A stretch of DNA of 64,000 nucleotides from Chimaeribacter coloradensis (GTDB lineage: Bacteria; Pseudomonadota; Gammaproteobacteria; Enterobacterales; Enterobacteriaceae): contig NZ_PJZH01000012.1 in the NCBI RefSeq assembly GCF_002858715.1, positions 1-64,000 on the forward strand, read 5' to 3'. The position numbers and the translations under genes are program-made. Positions 9,287 through 17,474 of the stretch are shown here, piece by piece; position 1 is the first letter of the stretch; each line of letters begins with the position of its first letter. The notes beneath the pieces are model-generated. The model was not told the origin of the DNA. It saw nothing but the letters and a program-made list of their open reading frames with translations, and ran no database searches.

Positions 9287-9691
9287 ATGCTGATAGGAGA
9301 ACTGGCCCGCCGCGGCGGGGTGACTGTACGGACACTGCATCATTATGACGCACTGGGTTTGCTGAAACCGGGCGCGCGTTCGCCCGGGGGGTATCGCCTT
9401 TACCATGAACATGATCTGGTTCGGCTGCACCAGATCCAGGCGCTGCGCCGGTTTGGGCTCTCCCTGGCTGAAATCGGCGAACTGCTGGCCCGGCACGCCT
9501 TGCCGCTGCATGAGGTGATTCCCCGGCAAATTGCTATGATGGACAAACAGCTTGCCAAACTGATGTTCCTCCGGCGGCGGCTGGTACGCATGGCTGACCA
9601 GCTGCAGAGGAACGAAGAGACGCCGATCCAGGAGTGGCTGGCAACGCTGGAACTGGTCGCTGATAACATGGGGGTTAATGACGATGTATGA
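9287..9691 (+). CDS. MerR-family DNA-binding protein, N-terminal part of a split TipAS-type regulator
   Basis: A 134-residue protein with a MerR winged helix (about 1-70; LIGELARRGGVTVRTLHHYD, then the wing RSPGGYRLY) and a dimerisation coiled coil (about 75-115). The start at 9287 has AAGGAG 8 nt upstream; ten further codons are open upstream. In relatives the coiled coil runs straight into a TipAS effector domain in one chain. Here the frame ends after EWLATLEL with nine unrelated residues, and the effector domain continues in another frame from 9678. DNA binding should be intact, but effector sensing is severed from it unless frameshifting occurs. Confidence 0.85.
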   Translation: MLIGELARRGGVTVRTLHHYDALGLLKPGARSPGGYRLYHEHDLVRLHQIQALRRFGLSLAEIGELLARHALPLHEVIPRQIAMMDKQLAKLMFLRRRLVRMADQLQRNEETPIQEWLATLELVADNMGVNDDV

Positions 9692-10331
9692 GAAATATTT
9701 TACCCAGGAGGAGCTGACCCGGCTGCCGCTCTCCCAGGCGGATGAGGCGCGGGACACCGAGTGGCGGGCGTTGGTGAAAGAGGCGGAGTGGCTGCTGGAG
9801 AACCGCACCCTGCCGCAGGAGCCGGCGGCGCGGCAACTGGCGATGCGCTGGATGCTGGCGCTGGAGCGCGACACGGCCTGCAACCCCGATTTCCTCAACC
9901 GCCTTAACCAGATGCACCAGCAGGAACCGGCCATGCGGGCGGCCATCGGCATGACGCCGGAGATTGAGGCATTTATCACCCGCGCCTTTGCCGAAAACAA
10001 AATGCAGATCCTGCGCCATTACCTGAATGAGCGTGAATACGCGTTCCTCTATGAGCACTACCCGAAGCAGATCTCCGCCTGGCCGCCGCTTGTCGCCGAG
10101 ATGCGCCGGGCGATGGAGCAGGGCGTCGCCCCTGATTCTGACGAGGCGCGGCCGCTGGCGCAGCGCTGGATGGCGCTGTTCTGCGCCTATGCCGGCAACG
10201 ACCCGCAAACCCACGCCAAAATCCGCCTGGCGATGGAGGAGCAGCCGGAGCTCTCCCAGGGCACCTGGCTGGATGAACCGCTGCTGCACTGGCTGCGGCA
10301 GGCCGTGGCCCACCTGAACCGGCACGCCTGA
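9678..10331 (+). CDS. TipAS antibiotic-recognition domain protein, C-terminal part of a split regulator
   Basis: A 217-residue, mainly helical protein that starts MTMYEKYFTQEEL, the point where the TipAS domain begins in single-chain homologues such as TipAL and SkgA/Mta types. TipAS domains are globin-like folds that bind peptide antibiotics or other ligands. The ATG overlaps the MerR stop by 14 bp and has GGGG 3-6 nt upstream, so translational coupling is plausible. The domain looks full length (to VAHLNRHA). It could work as a free ligand-binding protein, as the Streptomyces short TipAS product does, or the pair could be a frameshifted single gene. Confidence 0.75.
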   Translation: MTMYEKYFTQEELTRLPLSQADEARDTEWRALVKEAEWLLENRTLPQEPAARQLAMRWMLALERDTACNPDFLNRLNQMHQQEPAMRAAIGMTPEIEAFITRAFAENKMQILRHYLNEREYAFLYEHYPKQISAWPPLVAEMRRAMEQGVAPDSDEARPLAQRWMALFCAYAGNDPQTHAKIRLAMEEQPELSQGTWLDEPLLHWLRQAVAHLNRHA

Positions 10332-10343
10332 GGGCGCCGCGTC

Positions 10344-10371
10344 CCCCGTGCCGGGCCGGTCCGGCACGGGG
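10344..10371 (+). terminator. Hairpin after the TipAS gene
   Basis: A perfect 11-bp stem (10344-10354 with 10361-10371, 6-nt loop) starts 13 bp past the TipAS stop. It is very stable but has no immediate T-run; a TTTTT occurs about 20 bp later. It probably marks the 3' end of the regulator message. Confidence 0.55.
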
Positions 10372-10867
10372 AATGGCCGCCCGCCCTCGCTTTTTCAGGC
10401 TTTCCTTTCGCCTTTTCCCCGCTTTCCCGGCTAACAATTGTCATATTCCGGCCATCGGCAGCCCGGCAGATTACTCGCGGTAATCATTCAGCGGAACCGC
10501 GCTCCCCCATATTGTTCACTGTTATTAATCTGATAAAAAAAGCACGCCGTTATTTTCTGCCTTATTACTCCTGCGCCGCCGGGCTTATTTCCCGGTGCGT
10601 TTACCCAGGGTGAGAAATAGCGCCGTCTAATGTGCTGTTTTTACCTTTATCCCGCCGCGTTAACCGGGGCATCAATGAGAATCGGGAGGCTTTTTTATTC
10701 GGCTCTCTTCTCTCATTCAGCCGGTTTCCCCACCTCATAGAGGTCAGTGAGAGAAAATGAAACAGGTGAACTTTATCACTTACCCCGCTGATGTTATGCC
10801 TTTAATGAATCGCAGGGAGTGGGATGACATTGAAATAACGGATGTATTAATTAACGGAGGTTTTACC
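10372..10867. other. Non-coding gap before the membrane-protein gene
   Basis: About 500 bp with a visibly lower GC content than the flanks and no convincing gene. It contains AT-rich stretches near 10505-10565 that could hold a promoter. There is an imperfectly spaced inverted repeat AATGAGA/TCTCATT (10674-10680 with 10711-10717) around a T-rich loop, and a small ACCTC/GAGGT palindrome at 10732-10744. An in-frame upstream ATG at 10757 could add 37 residues to the next gene, but its ribosome site is much weaker than the one at 10856. Confidence 0.5.
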
Positions 10868-11245
10868 ATGAACGAAAATAATTCAGAACAGCTGCAAGCC
10901 CGGCCGGAGATAACAGGGCAAGCAGACGACGCGGTCAACCCGGCCGCACAGGAAGCAGCCGTACCCACGGAGGGCGACACCCCGGCGCCGCGCCTCCTGA
11001 GCAACCATTTTCTTTATCTGTATGCCTTATGCGTCACCTTACTGACGTTTCTGTTTTTGTTCATGGCCTGTTTTTCGCCGTCCGTCAATATCGAACAGCG
11101 GGAGAGCATGATTAATACCGTGACCGGTTTTCTTTTGGGGGTCGCGCTGTCGGCCATTATCCAATATTTCTTTGGATCGAGCCTGAGCAGCCGAATCAAG
11201 GACGATGCATTAAACGCATTACATAACAGGGTACAGGAGAAATAA
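10868..11245 (+). CDS. Small two-helix membrane protein of unknown function
   Basis: A 125-residue protein I cannot assign to a named family. Residues 1-45 are polar, acidic and Pro/Ala-rich. Helix 1 is about 48-69 (LYLYALCVTLLTFLFLFMA), a short loop follows, helix 2 is about 81-104 and ends in YFFGSS, and the last 20 residues are a charged amphipathic tail. An FFGSS-type end to a membrane helix followed by a basic/acidic tail is seen in small phage and bacterial membrane proteins, some annotated as holin-like, but that is not a firm match. The start at 10868 has GGAGG 7 nt upstream. The next gene is on the same strand 186 bp away, so the two may act together. Confidence 0.7.
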   Translation: MNENNSEQLQARPEITGQADDAVNPAAQEAAVPTEGDTPAPRLLSNHFLYLYALCVTLLTFLFLFMACFSPSVNIEQRESMINTVTGFLLGVALSAIIQYFFGSSLSSRIKDDALNALHNRVQEK

Positions 11246-11279
11246 CAGCAGGAGCCGTGTCAGTGAGAAAACACGTTTT

Positions 11280-11322
11280 GTGCGCCCCCATTGTTGGGCT
11301 GTGCGGGAGGGGCGGGGCGCAC
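11280..11322 (+). terminator. Possible attenuator or terminator between the two unknown genes
   Basis: A 9-bp stem GTGCGCCCC/GGGGCGCAC (11280-11288 with 11314-11322) with a 25-nt loop is followed by ACCTTTTATT. The T-run is short and offset, so it could lower rather than stop readthrough into the following large gene. Confidence 0.4.
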
Positions 11323-11431
11323 ACCTTTTATTGCACGAAGCGGTGTTGGTCATTAATGCATAACCGGACTTTTTATTCCTGCGGCGACTTCCGCCAGGCC
11401 GCATTTCCTTACTATTACGAAGAGGTACATT

Positions 11432-13714
11432 ATGTTCTATTTCCGAGCCAACCAAGTAAAATTGACCAGTAATGGGTCCACCCGTTCCCTGTTTAACTGG
11501 CGCAAAGATCTGTCGGATGTGAAATTAATCAGTTTTATTACCACCAGCCAATCTATTTTGCCGGACATCGACACCTGGCTGGACAGCAACGACCCGGCCC
11601 AGAAAACCGCGCTGCTGGCGCGGGCGGTGCAGAGCGTCAGCTCCTCGCAGATCCTCACCACCGTGGAAAACGTCAAGGACAACGCGCGCCTGACCTTCGG
11701 CACCACCGGGTATAACCTGTTCCAGAGCGACAAGATCCCGGAAGACATCAGCTGGTGTCTGATGGCGGTGAAAAGCAACAAAGATACCCGCGAGCTGGGC
11801 TCGGTGTTTTCATCCATCGCCAACCATGAGGAGTTCAACAATTTTGCCACCTCACTCGGCTCGCTGGTGGCGACGGCGGCTAACCCCGCCTTCCGCGCCG
11901 GGGTGGAGATCACCAAGTTTGTGACGGAGGTGATGTCACAACGGCTGCGCGATGAGGATGACGAACAGCTGGGGCTGCTCTACCTTTCGCTGAACCGCGC
12001 CCAGCACTACCCGCACGGCGAGCGCAAAGAGGATGCCGTCACTGACCTGACCGGCAACATGCTGGTGGACTACTCGATCTTTGCCGTGGAAGGGGCACCC
12101 AGTCAACAGAGCACCGTGGATGCCTCCCAGGGTGAGGGCAGTGAACCGGCCCCGAAAGAGCTGGCGAAACAGACCATCGAGGCAAGCCTGGCGGCCGCGG
12201 CCGCGGTGGCGCAGCAGAGTCTGGCGGAAAGGGCCTCGGCCGCGGCCACCGTGCCGGATCAGCCGGCCGACGTGCTGGCGAAACGGGCGAAAGTCTTCCT
12301 GCAAGAGCGTGAAAGCGGCCTGCTGGACCAGGCCCGGCAAGTGATGGCCGGGATCGCGGGTGCGGCGGTCTCCGCCGCCGGTGATGCGGCCGGTCAGGCC
12401 GTCAATAACCTCACCACCCAGCTTGGCGCGGCCGCGCTGAAGGCGATTAACGGCAACGCGCCGCCGGTCAGCGGCAGTGCCGCCACCCTGCCTACCGGCG
12501 GCAGCGGCACCGAACCGCAGGACGGCACCACCAGCGGCGATCCGGGCGCGTCCGGCGCGCCGGGTGCGCCCATCGCGGCGGTGACCACCAAAGAGGTGGT
12601 GGAAGCGGGTGCCGCGCCAATTGGCGACGTGGTGCCTGCCGGGGCGCAACCCCCCTCAGACGCGCCGCCCAGCGGCTATGAGATGGTTGGCGAGACCCCG
12701 CCGCAGGCCGTGCCGCCTGCCGGTCAGGCCCCGTCCGCTGACGCGGCCGCGCAGCAACCGGCCGAACAACAACCGGCCGAACAGCAACCGGCCGCCGCTG
12801 CACAGCCCGCTGCCGAACAGCAACCGGCTGAACAACAACCGGCCGCACAGCCCGCTGACGCGGGAAGTGATGCCGCCGCGCAACCCGCAGAGGGCGGAGC
12901 CGCCCCTGAGAGCGCCCCGGCGGCCCAGCCTGCGGCGGCACAGGCCCCGGTGGCAGAAGGCAGCAGCGCCATCCCGGACCAGCCGGCTGACGTCCTGACG
13001 GCAGGCACCGGCACCGACAACGCCGCCACCCAGCCTACCGGCGGCAGCGGCACTGAGCCGCAGGACGGCACCACCAGCGGCGACTCAGGCGGGGCGATTG
13101 TCTCCAGCGCCCCGACTTCCGGGGGGCAACAGGCGGCCACCGAGGCGGCCGCCTCCGCCTCCCCGGTAAAAGGCGTGCAGACGGCCGGGGAAGATGGCCC
13201 GGTTGAGGCGGGTGAGCAGTCCCCGGATGCGGTCGCCAGTGGGAAAGAGATACTGGCCGAGACCCCACCGGAGGCGGTGCCCGCGGCGGGTCAGGATCAG
13301 CCCACGGCACCGGAACAGCCTGCCGCCGCGCCTGAGCAACCTGCCGCAGAGGCAGGCAGTGCGGCCCCGGCGCAACCGGACGCGCAGGAGGCCGCCCCGG
13401 CCGGGGTGATCGTTCAGTCTGAGGATGGCAGCGACCCGTCCGCCGGGGCAGCCGTCAGCGGGGGCAGCGCCCAGCCGGCCGCCGCGCCCGCAGCAGCGGA
13501 GTCGGCTGCGCAGGCGACAGCGGAGACGGCACCCCCGGCTTCCGCCGAAAGCGCCGACCCCACTGACAGCGGCACCCAGGAGATCGTTGTCGGCCAGCAG
13601 CCTGATGCCGCCGGTGCCGCTGCGCCCAGCGGAGGGCAACCCGCTGATGCCGGTCAGGCGGTGGATCCGGGCAGTGCTGCGTCGCCTGAGGATGCGCAGA
13701 AAACAGAGAAATAA
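11432..13714 (+). CDS. 760-residue protein of unknown family with long Ala/Pro/Gln-rich tail
   Basis: I do not recognise this family. Residues 1-220 look folded, with mixed beta and helix content, motifs such as RLTFGTTGYNLFQS and WCLMAVKSN, and an end at TGNMLVDYSIFAVEG; Cys109 is the only cysteine I find. Residues 235-340 are Ala-rich and probably helical. Residues 341-760 are a low-complexity, acidic tail rich in Ala, Pro, Gln and Gly with EQQPA repeats and duplicated modules, almost certainly disordered. There is no signal peptide or membrane helix. The start at 11432 has AGAGG 6 nt upstream. A bidirectional terminator ends the gene. Its only close same-strand neighbour is the small membrane protein, which suggests, without proving, a membrane-associated partner role. 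Confidence 0.75.
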   Translation: MFYFRANQVKLTSNGSTRSLFNWRKDLSDVKLISFITTSQSILPDIDTWLDSNDPAQKTALLARAVQSVSSSQILTTVENVKDNARLTFGTTGYNLFQSDKIPEDISWCLMAVKSNKDTRELGSVFSSIANHEEFNNFATSLGSLVATAANPAFRAGVEITKFVTEVMSQRLRDEDDEQLGLLYLSLNRAQHYPHGERKEDAVTDLTGNMLVDYSIFAVEGAPSQQSTVDASQGEGSEPAPKELAKQTIEASLAAAAAVAQQSLAERASAAATVPDQPADVLAKRAKVFLQERESGLLDQARQVMAGIAGAAVSAAGDAAGQAVNNLTTQLGAAALKAINGNAPPVSGSAATLPTGGSGTEPQDGTTSGDPGASGAPGAPIAAVTTKEVVEAGAAPIGDVVPAGAQPPSDAPPSGYEMVGETPPQAVPPAGQAPSADAAAQQPAEQQPAEQQPAAAAQPAAEQQPAEQQPAAQPADAGSDAAAQPAEGGAAPESAPAAQPAAAQAPVAEGSSAIPDQPADVLTAGTGTDNAATQPTGGSGTEPQDGTTSGDSGGAIVSSAPTSGGQQAATEAAASASPVKGVQTAGEDGPVEAGEQSPDAVASGKEILAETPPEAVPAAGQDQPTAPEQPAAAPEQPAAEAGSAAPAQPDAQEAAPAGVIVQSEDGSDPSAGAAVSGGSAQPAAAPAAAESAAQATAETAPPASAESADPTDSGTQEIVVGQQPDAAGAAAPSGGQPADAGQAVDPGSAASPEDAQKTEK
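12251..13083 (+). repeat. Duplicated modules in the low-complexity tail gene
   Basis: A 50-bp block at 12491-12540 recurs at 13034-13083 with two mismatches (encoding PTGGSGTEPQDGTTSGD). A preceding block encoding PDQPADVL at about 12251-12280 recurs at about 12971-13000. A third pair encoding ETPPxAVPxAGQ lies at about 12691 and 13259. Between the copies is an array of EQQPA-type codons (about 12757-12860). The order suggests partial internal duplication followed by divergence. Confidence 0.8.
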
Positions 13715-13780
13715 TCAGGGAGAGAAGTAACGGCAACCTGGGCCGGGAGGGGAGGTGCCAGGGAGGCGATAACCGGCAGA

Positions 13781-13814
13781 AAAAAGAAGAGTGGGCCATT
13801 GCCCACTCTTTTTT
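13781..13814. terminator. Bidirectional intrinsic terminator
   Basis: A perfect 10-bp stem AAGAGTGGGC/GCCCACTCTT (13787-13796 with 13801-13810) has a CATT loop, A-rich left flank and T-run on the right. It serves both the large unknown gene (rightward) and araA (leftward). Confidence 0.9.
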
Positions 13815-13830
13815 ACATCCGGCGTACCGG

Positions 13831-15336
13831 TTATTTGGCGCAGATCTTGTAGTAGACCTCATTCCAGCGCAGCGCGTCCTTGAAGGCCGGCAGCGTGGTC
13901 TGGTTGTCAATCACCAGCAGCTCAATGTTGTGCATCTCCGCATACAGGCGCATGTGGTCCAGCGTCAGCGCCTGGCTGAACACCGTGTGGTGCGCGCCGC
14001 CGCCCAGGATCCAGGCTTCCGCCGCGGTCGGCAGATCCGGCTGCGCTTTCCAGATGGCGCGCGCCACCGGCAGTTTCGGCAGCGGGTGCGGCTGCTCCAC
14101 CGTATCCACCACGTTCACCAGCAGGCGGAAGCGGTCACCCATGTCGATCACGCTGGCGTTCAGCGCCGGGCCGGCCGGGGTGGAGAAGATCAGGCGCGCC
14201 GGATCCGCCTTGCCGCCGATGCCGAGGTACTGGGCATCGAGGGTCGGTTTCTGCTCTTTGGCGATGCTCGGGCAGACTTCCAGCATGTGCGAGCCGACCA
14301 CCAGGTCATTGCCGCTCTGGAAGTTGTAGGTGTAATCCTCCATAAAGGAGGTGCCGCCCTCCAGCCCGCTGGCCATCACTTTCATGATGCGCAGCAGCGC
14401 GGCGGTTTTCCAGTCACCTTCGCCGCCGAAGCCGTAGCCTTTCTGCATCAGGCGCTGCACCGCCAGCCCCGGCAGTTGCTGCATGCCCCAGAGGTTTTCG
14501 AAGTTGGTGGTGAAGGCGCGGAAGTTGCCCTGCTCCAGGAAGCGGGTCATGCCCAGCTCAATGCGCGCCGCGTCCAGCAGGTTCTCGCGTTTGTCGCCGT
14601 TGAGTTTTACCGCGTCGGTCAGCTCGTAGCTCGCCTCATACTCCTCAATCAGCGTGTCGACGTCGCCTTTGCTGACTTCATTGATCACGCTGACCAGGTC
14701 GCCGATGCCATACGCGCTGACGCTGTAGCCGAACTGGATCTGCGCGCCGACTTTGTCACCCTCGGTGACCGCCACTTCACGCATGTTGTCGCCGAAGCGC
14801 GCCACTTTCAGCTGTTGGCTCTCCTGGCGGGCGGCAGCCACGCGCATCCACTCGGCAATGCGGCGGTGGGACTCGCCATCCTGCCAGTGCCCGGCGATCA
14901 CACTGTGCTGCTGGCGCATCCGCGCGCCGATAAAGCCGAACTCGCGGCCGCCGTGGGCGGTCTGGTTCAGGTTCATAAAGTCCATGTCCATGGTTTCCCA
15001 CGGCACCTGGGCGTTGAACTGGGTATGGAACTGCAACAGCGGCTTGTTGAGGATGCTCAGCCCGGCGATCCACATCTTGGCCGGGGAGAAGGTATGCAGC
15101 CAGGTGATGATGCCGATGCAGTCGTTGTGGTAGTTGGCATCGCGGCAGATGGCGGTGATCTCATCCGGGGAGGTGCCGAGCGGCTTCAGCACCAGCTTCA
15201 CCGGCAGGCGCGCTTCTTTGTTCAGGCTGTTGACCACCTGTTCGGCGTTCTCCCTGACCTGGCGCAGCGTCTCCGGCCCATACAGGTGCTGGGTGCCGAT
15301 CACAAACCATACTTCTTGCTGTTTAAATGCGTCCAT
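13831..15336 (-). CDS. araA: L-arabinose isomerase
   Basis: Converts L-arabinose to L-ribulose in the cytoplasm, the first catabolic step. The 501-residue product (E. coli 500) has the characteristic N-terminus [20 protein letters not shown] and the [11 protein letters not shown] segment, and it is colinear with AraA throughout. The ATG at 15336 has AGGAG 7 nt upstream; a TTG two codons earlier is less likely. It follows araB by 50 bp in an araBA operon. In E. coli araD comes next, whereas here the terminator follows and then unrelated genes. Confidence 0.97.
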   Translation of the reverse strand: MDAFKQQEVWFVIGTQHLYGPETLRQVRENAEQVVNSLNKEARLPVKLVLKPLGTSPDEITAICRDANYHNDCIGIITWLHTFSPAKMWIAGLSILNKPLLQFHTQFNAQVPWETMDMDFMNLNQTAHGGREFGFIGARMRQQHSVIAGHWQDGESHRRIAEWMRVAAARQESQQLKVARFGDNMREVAVTEGDKVGAQIQFGYSVSAYGIGDLVSVINEVSKGDVDTLIEEYEASYELTDAVKLNGDKRENLLDAARIELGMTRFLEQGNFRAFTTNFENLWGMQQLPGLAVQRLMQKGYGFGGEGDWKTAALLRIMKVMASGLEGGTSFMEDYTYNFQSGNDLVVGSHMLEVCPSIAKEQKPTLDAQYLGIGGKADPARLIFSTPAGPALNASVIDMGDRFRLLVNVVDTVEQPHPLPKLPVARAIWKAQPDLPTAAEAWILGGGAHHTVFSQALTLDHMRLYAEMHNIELLVIDNQTTLPAFKDALRWNEVYYKICAK

Positions 15337-15386
15337 TTGCAACTCCTGACAAAAAAGGGGGCGGGTGGCTCACACCCGCCGGAAAA

Positions 15387-17096
15387 TTAGGAAAGGGGTT
15401 CAGCCACCGGGGCCACCGGCTGGGCCGGGGCGTGGGCGAAGTGCGGCTCGGCGGCGGCGCACCACTGCTGGTAACGCGCGTAGAGGCGCTGGAACTCGGC
15501 GACCCGGGCCGGGTCGGGTTGTAAGGTGCGTTCGATGCTGCAGGCCATCTGCTGCTGGGCGTCCGGCACGCTGGCGTACTCGCCGGCGGCCACGGCGGCG
15601 AAGATCGCCGCGCCCAGCGCACAGCACTGATCGGAGGCGACAATCTGCAACGGGCGGTTCATCACGTCAGCGCAGACCTGCATGATCACCGGGGATTTGC
15701 GGGCGATGCCGCCCAGCGTCAGCACGTTCTCCACCGGGATGCCCTGCTGCTCGAAGCACTCCATAATGGCGCGCGCGCCGAAGGCGGTGGCGGCGATAAA
15801 GCCGCCGAACAGCGCCGGGGCCTCGGTGCCGAGGTTCAGGTCGGTGATCACCCCTTTCAGGCGCTGGTTGGCGTTCGGGGTGCGGCGGCCGTTGAACCAG
15901 TCCAGCACCAGCGGCAGGCTCTCCAGTGACGGGTTCTCCGCCCAGGCGCGGGTCAGGGCCGGCAGCAGGTCTGCTTCAATCTGTTTGAGCTGCGGGGCCA
16001 GCGCCGGGTTGGCGGCGGCGGCCTGTTTCAGCGGCCAGCTCAGCAACCGGCTGAACCAGGCGTACATGTCGCCGAAGGCGGATTGCCCCGCCTCCATGCC
16101 GATCATCCCCGGCACCACGCTGCCGTCGACCTGACCGCAGATGCCGGCGATGGCGCGGTCATCTACCCGCGCGGCGTCAGCGAGCAGGATGTCGCAGGTG
16201 GAGGTGCCGATCACTTTCACCAGCGTATAGGGCTGCGCCCCGGCCCCCACCGCGCCCATATGGCAGTCGAAGGCACCGCCGGAAAGCACCACGCTCTGCG
16301 GCAGGCCGAGGCGCTCCGCCCACTCGGCGCTCAGGGTGCCCACCGGCACCTCGGCGGTCACGGTGTCAGTGAACAGCGGGCAGGGCAGGTTTTCCACCAG
16401 GCAGGGGTCGAGCGCCTCGAAGAAGTCACGCGGCGGCAGGCCGTTCCACTCCGGGTGCCACAGCATTTTGTGGCCCGCGCTGCAGCGGCCGCGCAGCAGG
16501 TCGCCCGGCGCGGTTTTCCCGGCCAGCAGCGCCGGTATCCAGTCGCACAACTCCACCCAGGAGGCGGCGGCCTCACGCACGGCGGCGTCCTGGCGGGAGA
16601 CGTGCAGAATTTTGGCCCAGAACCACTCAGAGGAGTAGACGCCGCCGATGTAGCGGGTGTAGTCCGGGAAGCGGCCGCTGCGGCACAGGCGGTTGATCTC
16701 TTCCGCCTCTTCAATCGCCGTGTGGTCTTTCCACAGCACGAACATGGCGTTCGGGTTGTCGGCAAATTCCGGGCGCAGCGCCAGCACCCGTCCTTCGGCA
16801 TCCACCGGCGCGGGGGTGGAGCCGGTGGAGTCCACGCCGATGCCGACCACGGCAGCGCGCTGTTCCGCGCTTAAGCGGTTAACCACGTTGCGGACCGCCT
16901 GCTCCATCGCCTCGATATAGTCGAGCGGGTGGTGGCGGAACTGGTTGTGCGCCGGGCGGCAGTAGCGCCCCTCTTGCCAGCGCGGGTAGTAGACGACATC
17001 CGTATCGAGTTCCGTGCCCCGTTGGCAATCCACTGCCAGCGCGCGTACCGAATCGCTGCCAAAATCAAGGCCGATAGCAATGGCACCTTGCGTCAT
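15387..17096 (-). CDS. araB: L-ribulokinase
   Basis: Phosphorylates L-ribulose to L-ribulose 5-phosphate using ATP. The 569-residue FGGY-family kinase begins with the phosphate-1 motif [13 protein letters not shown] and includes [14 protein letters not shown] and the C-terminal [11 protein letters not shown] nucleotide-binding segment. The length is close to E. coli AraB (566), with a short Pro/Ala-rich end. It is the first gene of leftward araBA; its ribosome site AAAGGAGT lies 7-14 nt upstream. AraC half-sites lie 66-103 bp ahead of the start. Confidence 0.96.
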   Translation of the reverse strand: MTQGAIAIGLDFGSDSVRALAVDCQRGTELDTDVVYYPRWQEGRYCRPAHNQFRHHPLDYIEAMEQAVRNVVNRLSAEQRAAVVGIGVDSTGSTPAPVDAEGRVLALRPEFADNPNAMFVLWKDHTAIEEAEEINRLCRSGRFPDYTRYIGGVYSSEWFWAKILHVSRQDAAVREAAASWVELCDWIPALLAGKTAPGDLLRGRCSAGHKMLWHPEWNGLPPRDFFEALDPCLVENLPCPLFTDTVTAEVPVGTLSAEWAERLGLPQSVVLSGGAFDCHMGAVGAGAQPYTLVKVIGTSTCDILLADAARVDDRAIAGICGQVDGSVVPGMIGMEAGQSAFGDMYAWFSRLLSWPLKQAAAANPALAPQLKQIEADLLPALTRAWAENPSLESLPLVLDWFNGRRTPNANQRLKGVITDLNLGTEAPALFGGFIAATAFGARAIMECFEQQGIPVENVLTLGGIARKSPVIMQVCADVMNRPLQIVASDQCCALGAAIFAAVAAGEYASVPDAQQQMACSIERTLQPDPARVAEFQRLYARYQQWCAAAEPHFAHAPAQPVAPVAEPLS

Positions 17097-17134
17097 TCTG
17101 GGTACTCCTTTGGGTCTCAGGGTAAGTGCTGACT

Positions 17135-17199
17135 ACCATAGGAGTGTGGGGCACGGCAGGGTGAGGAGCCGCTTGCTGCAAGTATGCACTTTCCTGCTT
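17135..17199 (-). promoter_or_regulatory. araBA promoter with AraC sites resembling araI1/araI2
   Basis: The AraC half-site consensus, read in this orientation as TATGGA-N7-GCTA, is matched by TATGCA-N7-GCTT (17183-17199, strong) and TGAGGA-N7-GCTG (17162-17178, weaker). Their starts are exactly 21 bp apart, as araI1 and araI2 are in E. coli. A leftward -10 TATGGT (17140-17135) and a poor -35 (17163-17158, spacer 17) place the weaker half-site over the -35, the classic activator-dependent layout. Confidence 0.75.
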
Positions 17200-17212
17200 C
17201 TTTGGATGTTTC

Positions 17213-17228
17213 TGTGATGTCAGTCAAA
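17213..17228. promoter_or_regulatory. CRP-like site in the ara control region
   Basis: TGTGA-N6-TCAAA departs from the CRP consensus TGTGA-N6-TCACA at one position. It lies between the two pairs of AraC half-sites and is suited to cAMP-CRP control of araBA and araFGH. A poorer candidate sits at 17286-17301. Confidence 0.6.
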
Positions 17229-17236
17229 AGTTAATG

Positions 17237-17274
17237 GTTGGCTAAATTTGCTATATCTATGCACTTTCCTGCTG
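17237..17274. promoter_or_regulatory. Second AraC half-site pair, araFGH side
   Basis: TATGCA-N7-GCTG (17258-17274) shares the 16-bp block TATGCACTTTCCTGCT with the araI1-like site 75 bp away. GTTGGC-N7-GCTA (17237-17253) lies exactly 21 bp from it. This pair could activate araFGH or form a repression loop with the first pair. The remainder of the gap to araF (17302-17474) shows no clear further site. Confidence 0.6.
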
Positions 17275-17474
17275 TAATCCCCAGATGTGATAGCGCTCTA
17301 CATTTTCCGCCCGGTTTCCCGTTAAAACTTATCCCGTCTTACAGAGGGTGTGCGGCCGCAACGCGCCTGAACCGGGCACTCACGGCCAGACCCACCCCGT
17401 TTTACCTCTACTGATAACGTTTTCACACCGCCCGTTGCACCGGGTGAACAACACCAATAAGACCGGAGAGCATC

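Noticed and set aside
10757-10867. Upstream ATG extending the small membrane protein by 37 residues
   Set aside because: The ribosome site is poor compared with GGAGG before 10868, and the added residues show no domain or signal.
11936-12649. 237-codon minus-strand frame inside the large unknown gene
   Set aside because: Arg/Gly/His-rich translation typical of the complement of Ala/Pro codons; no start context.
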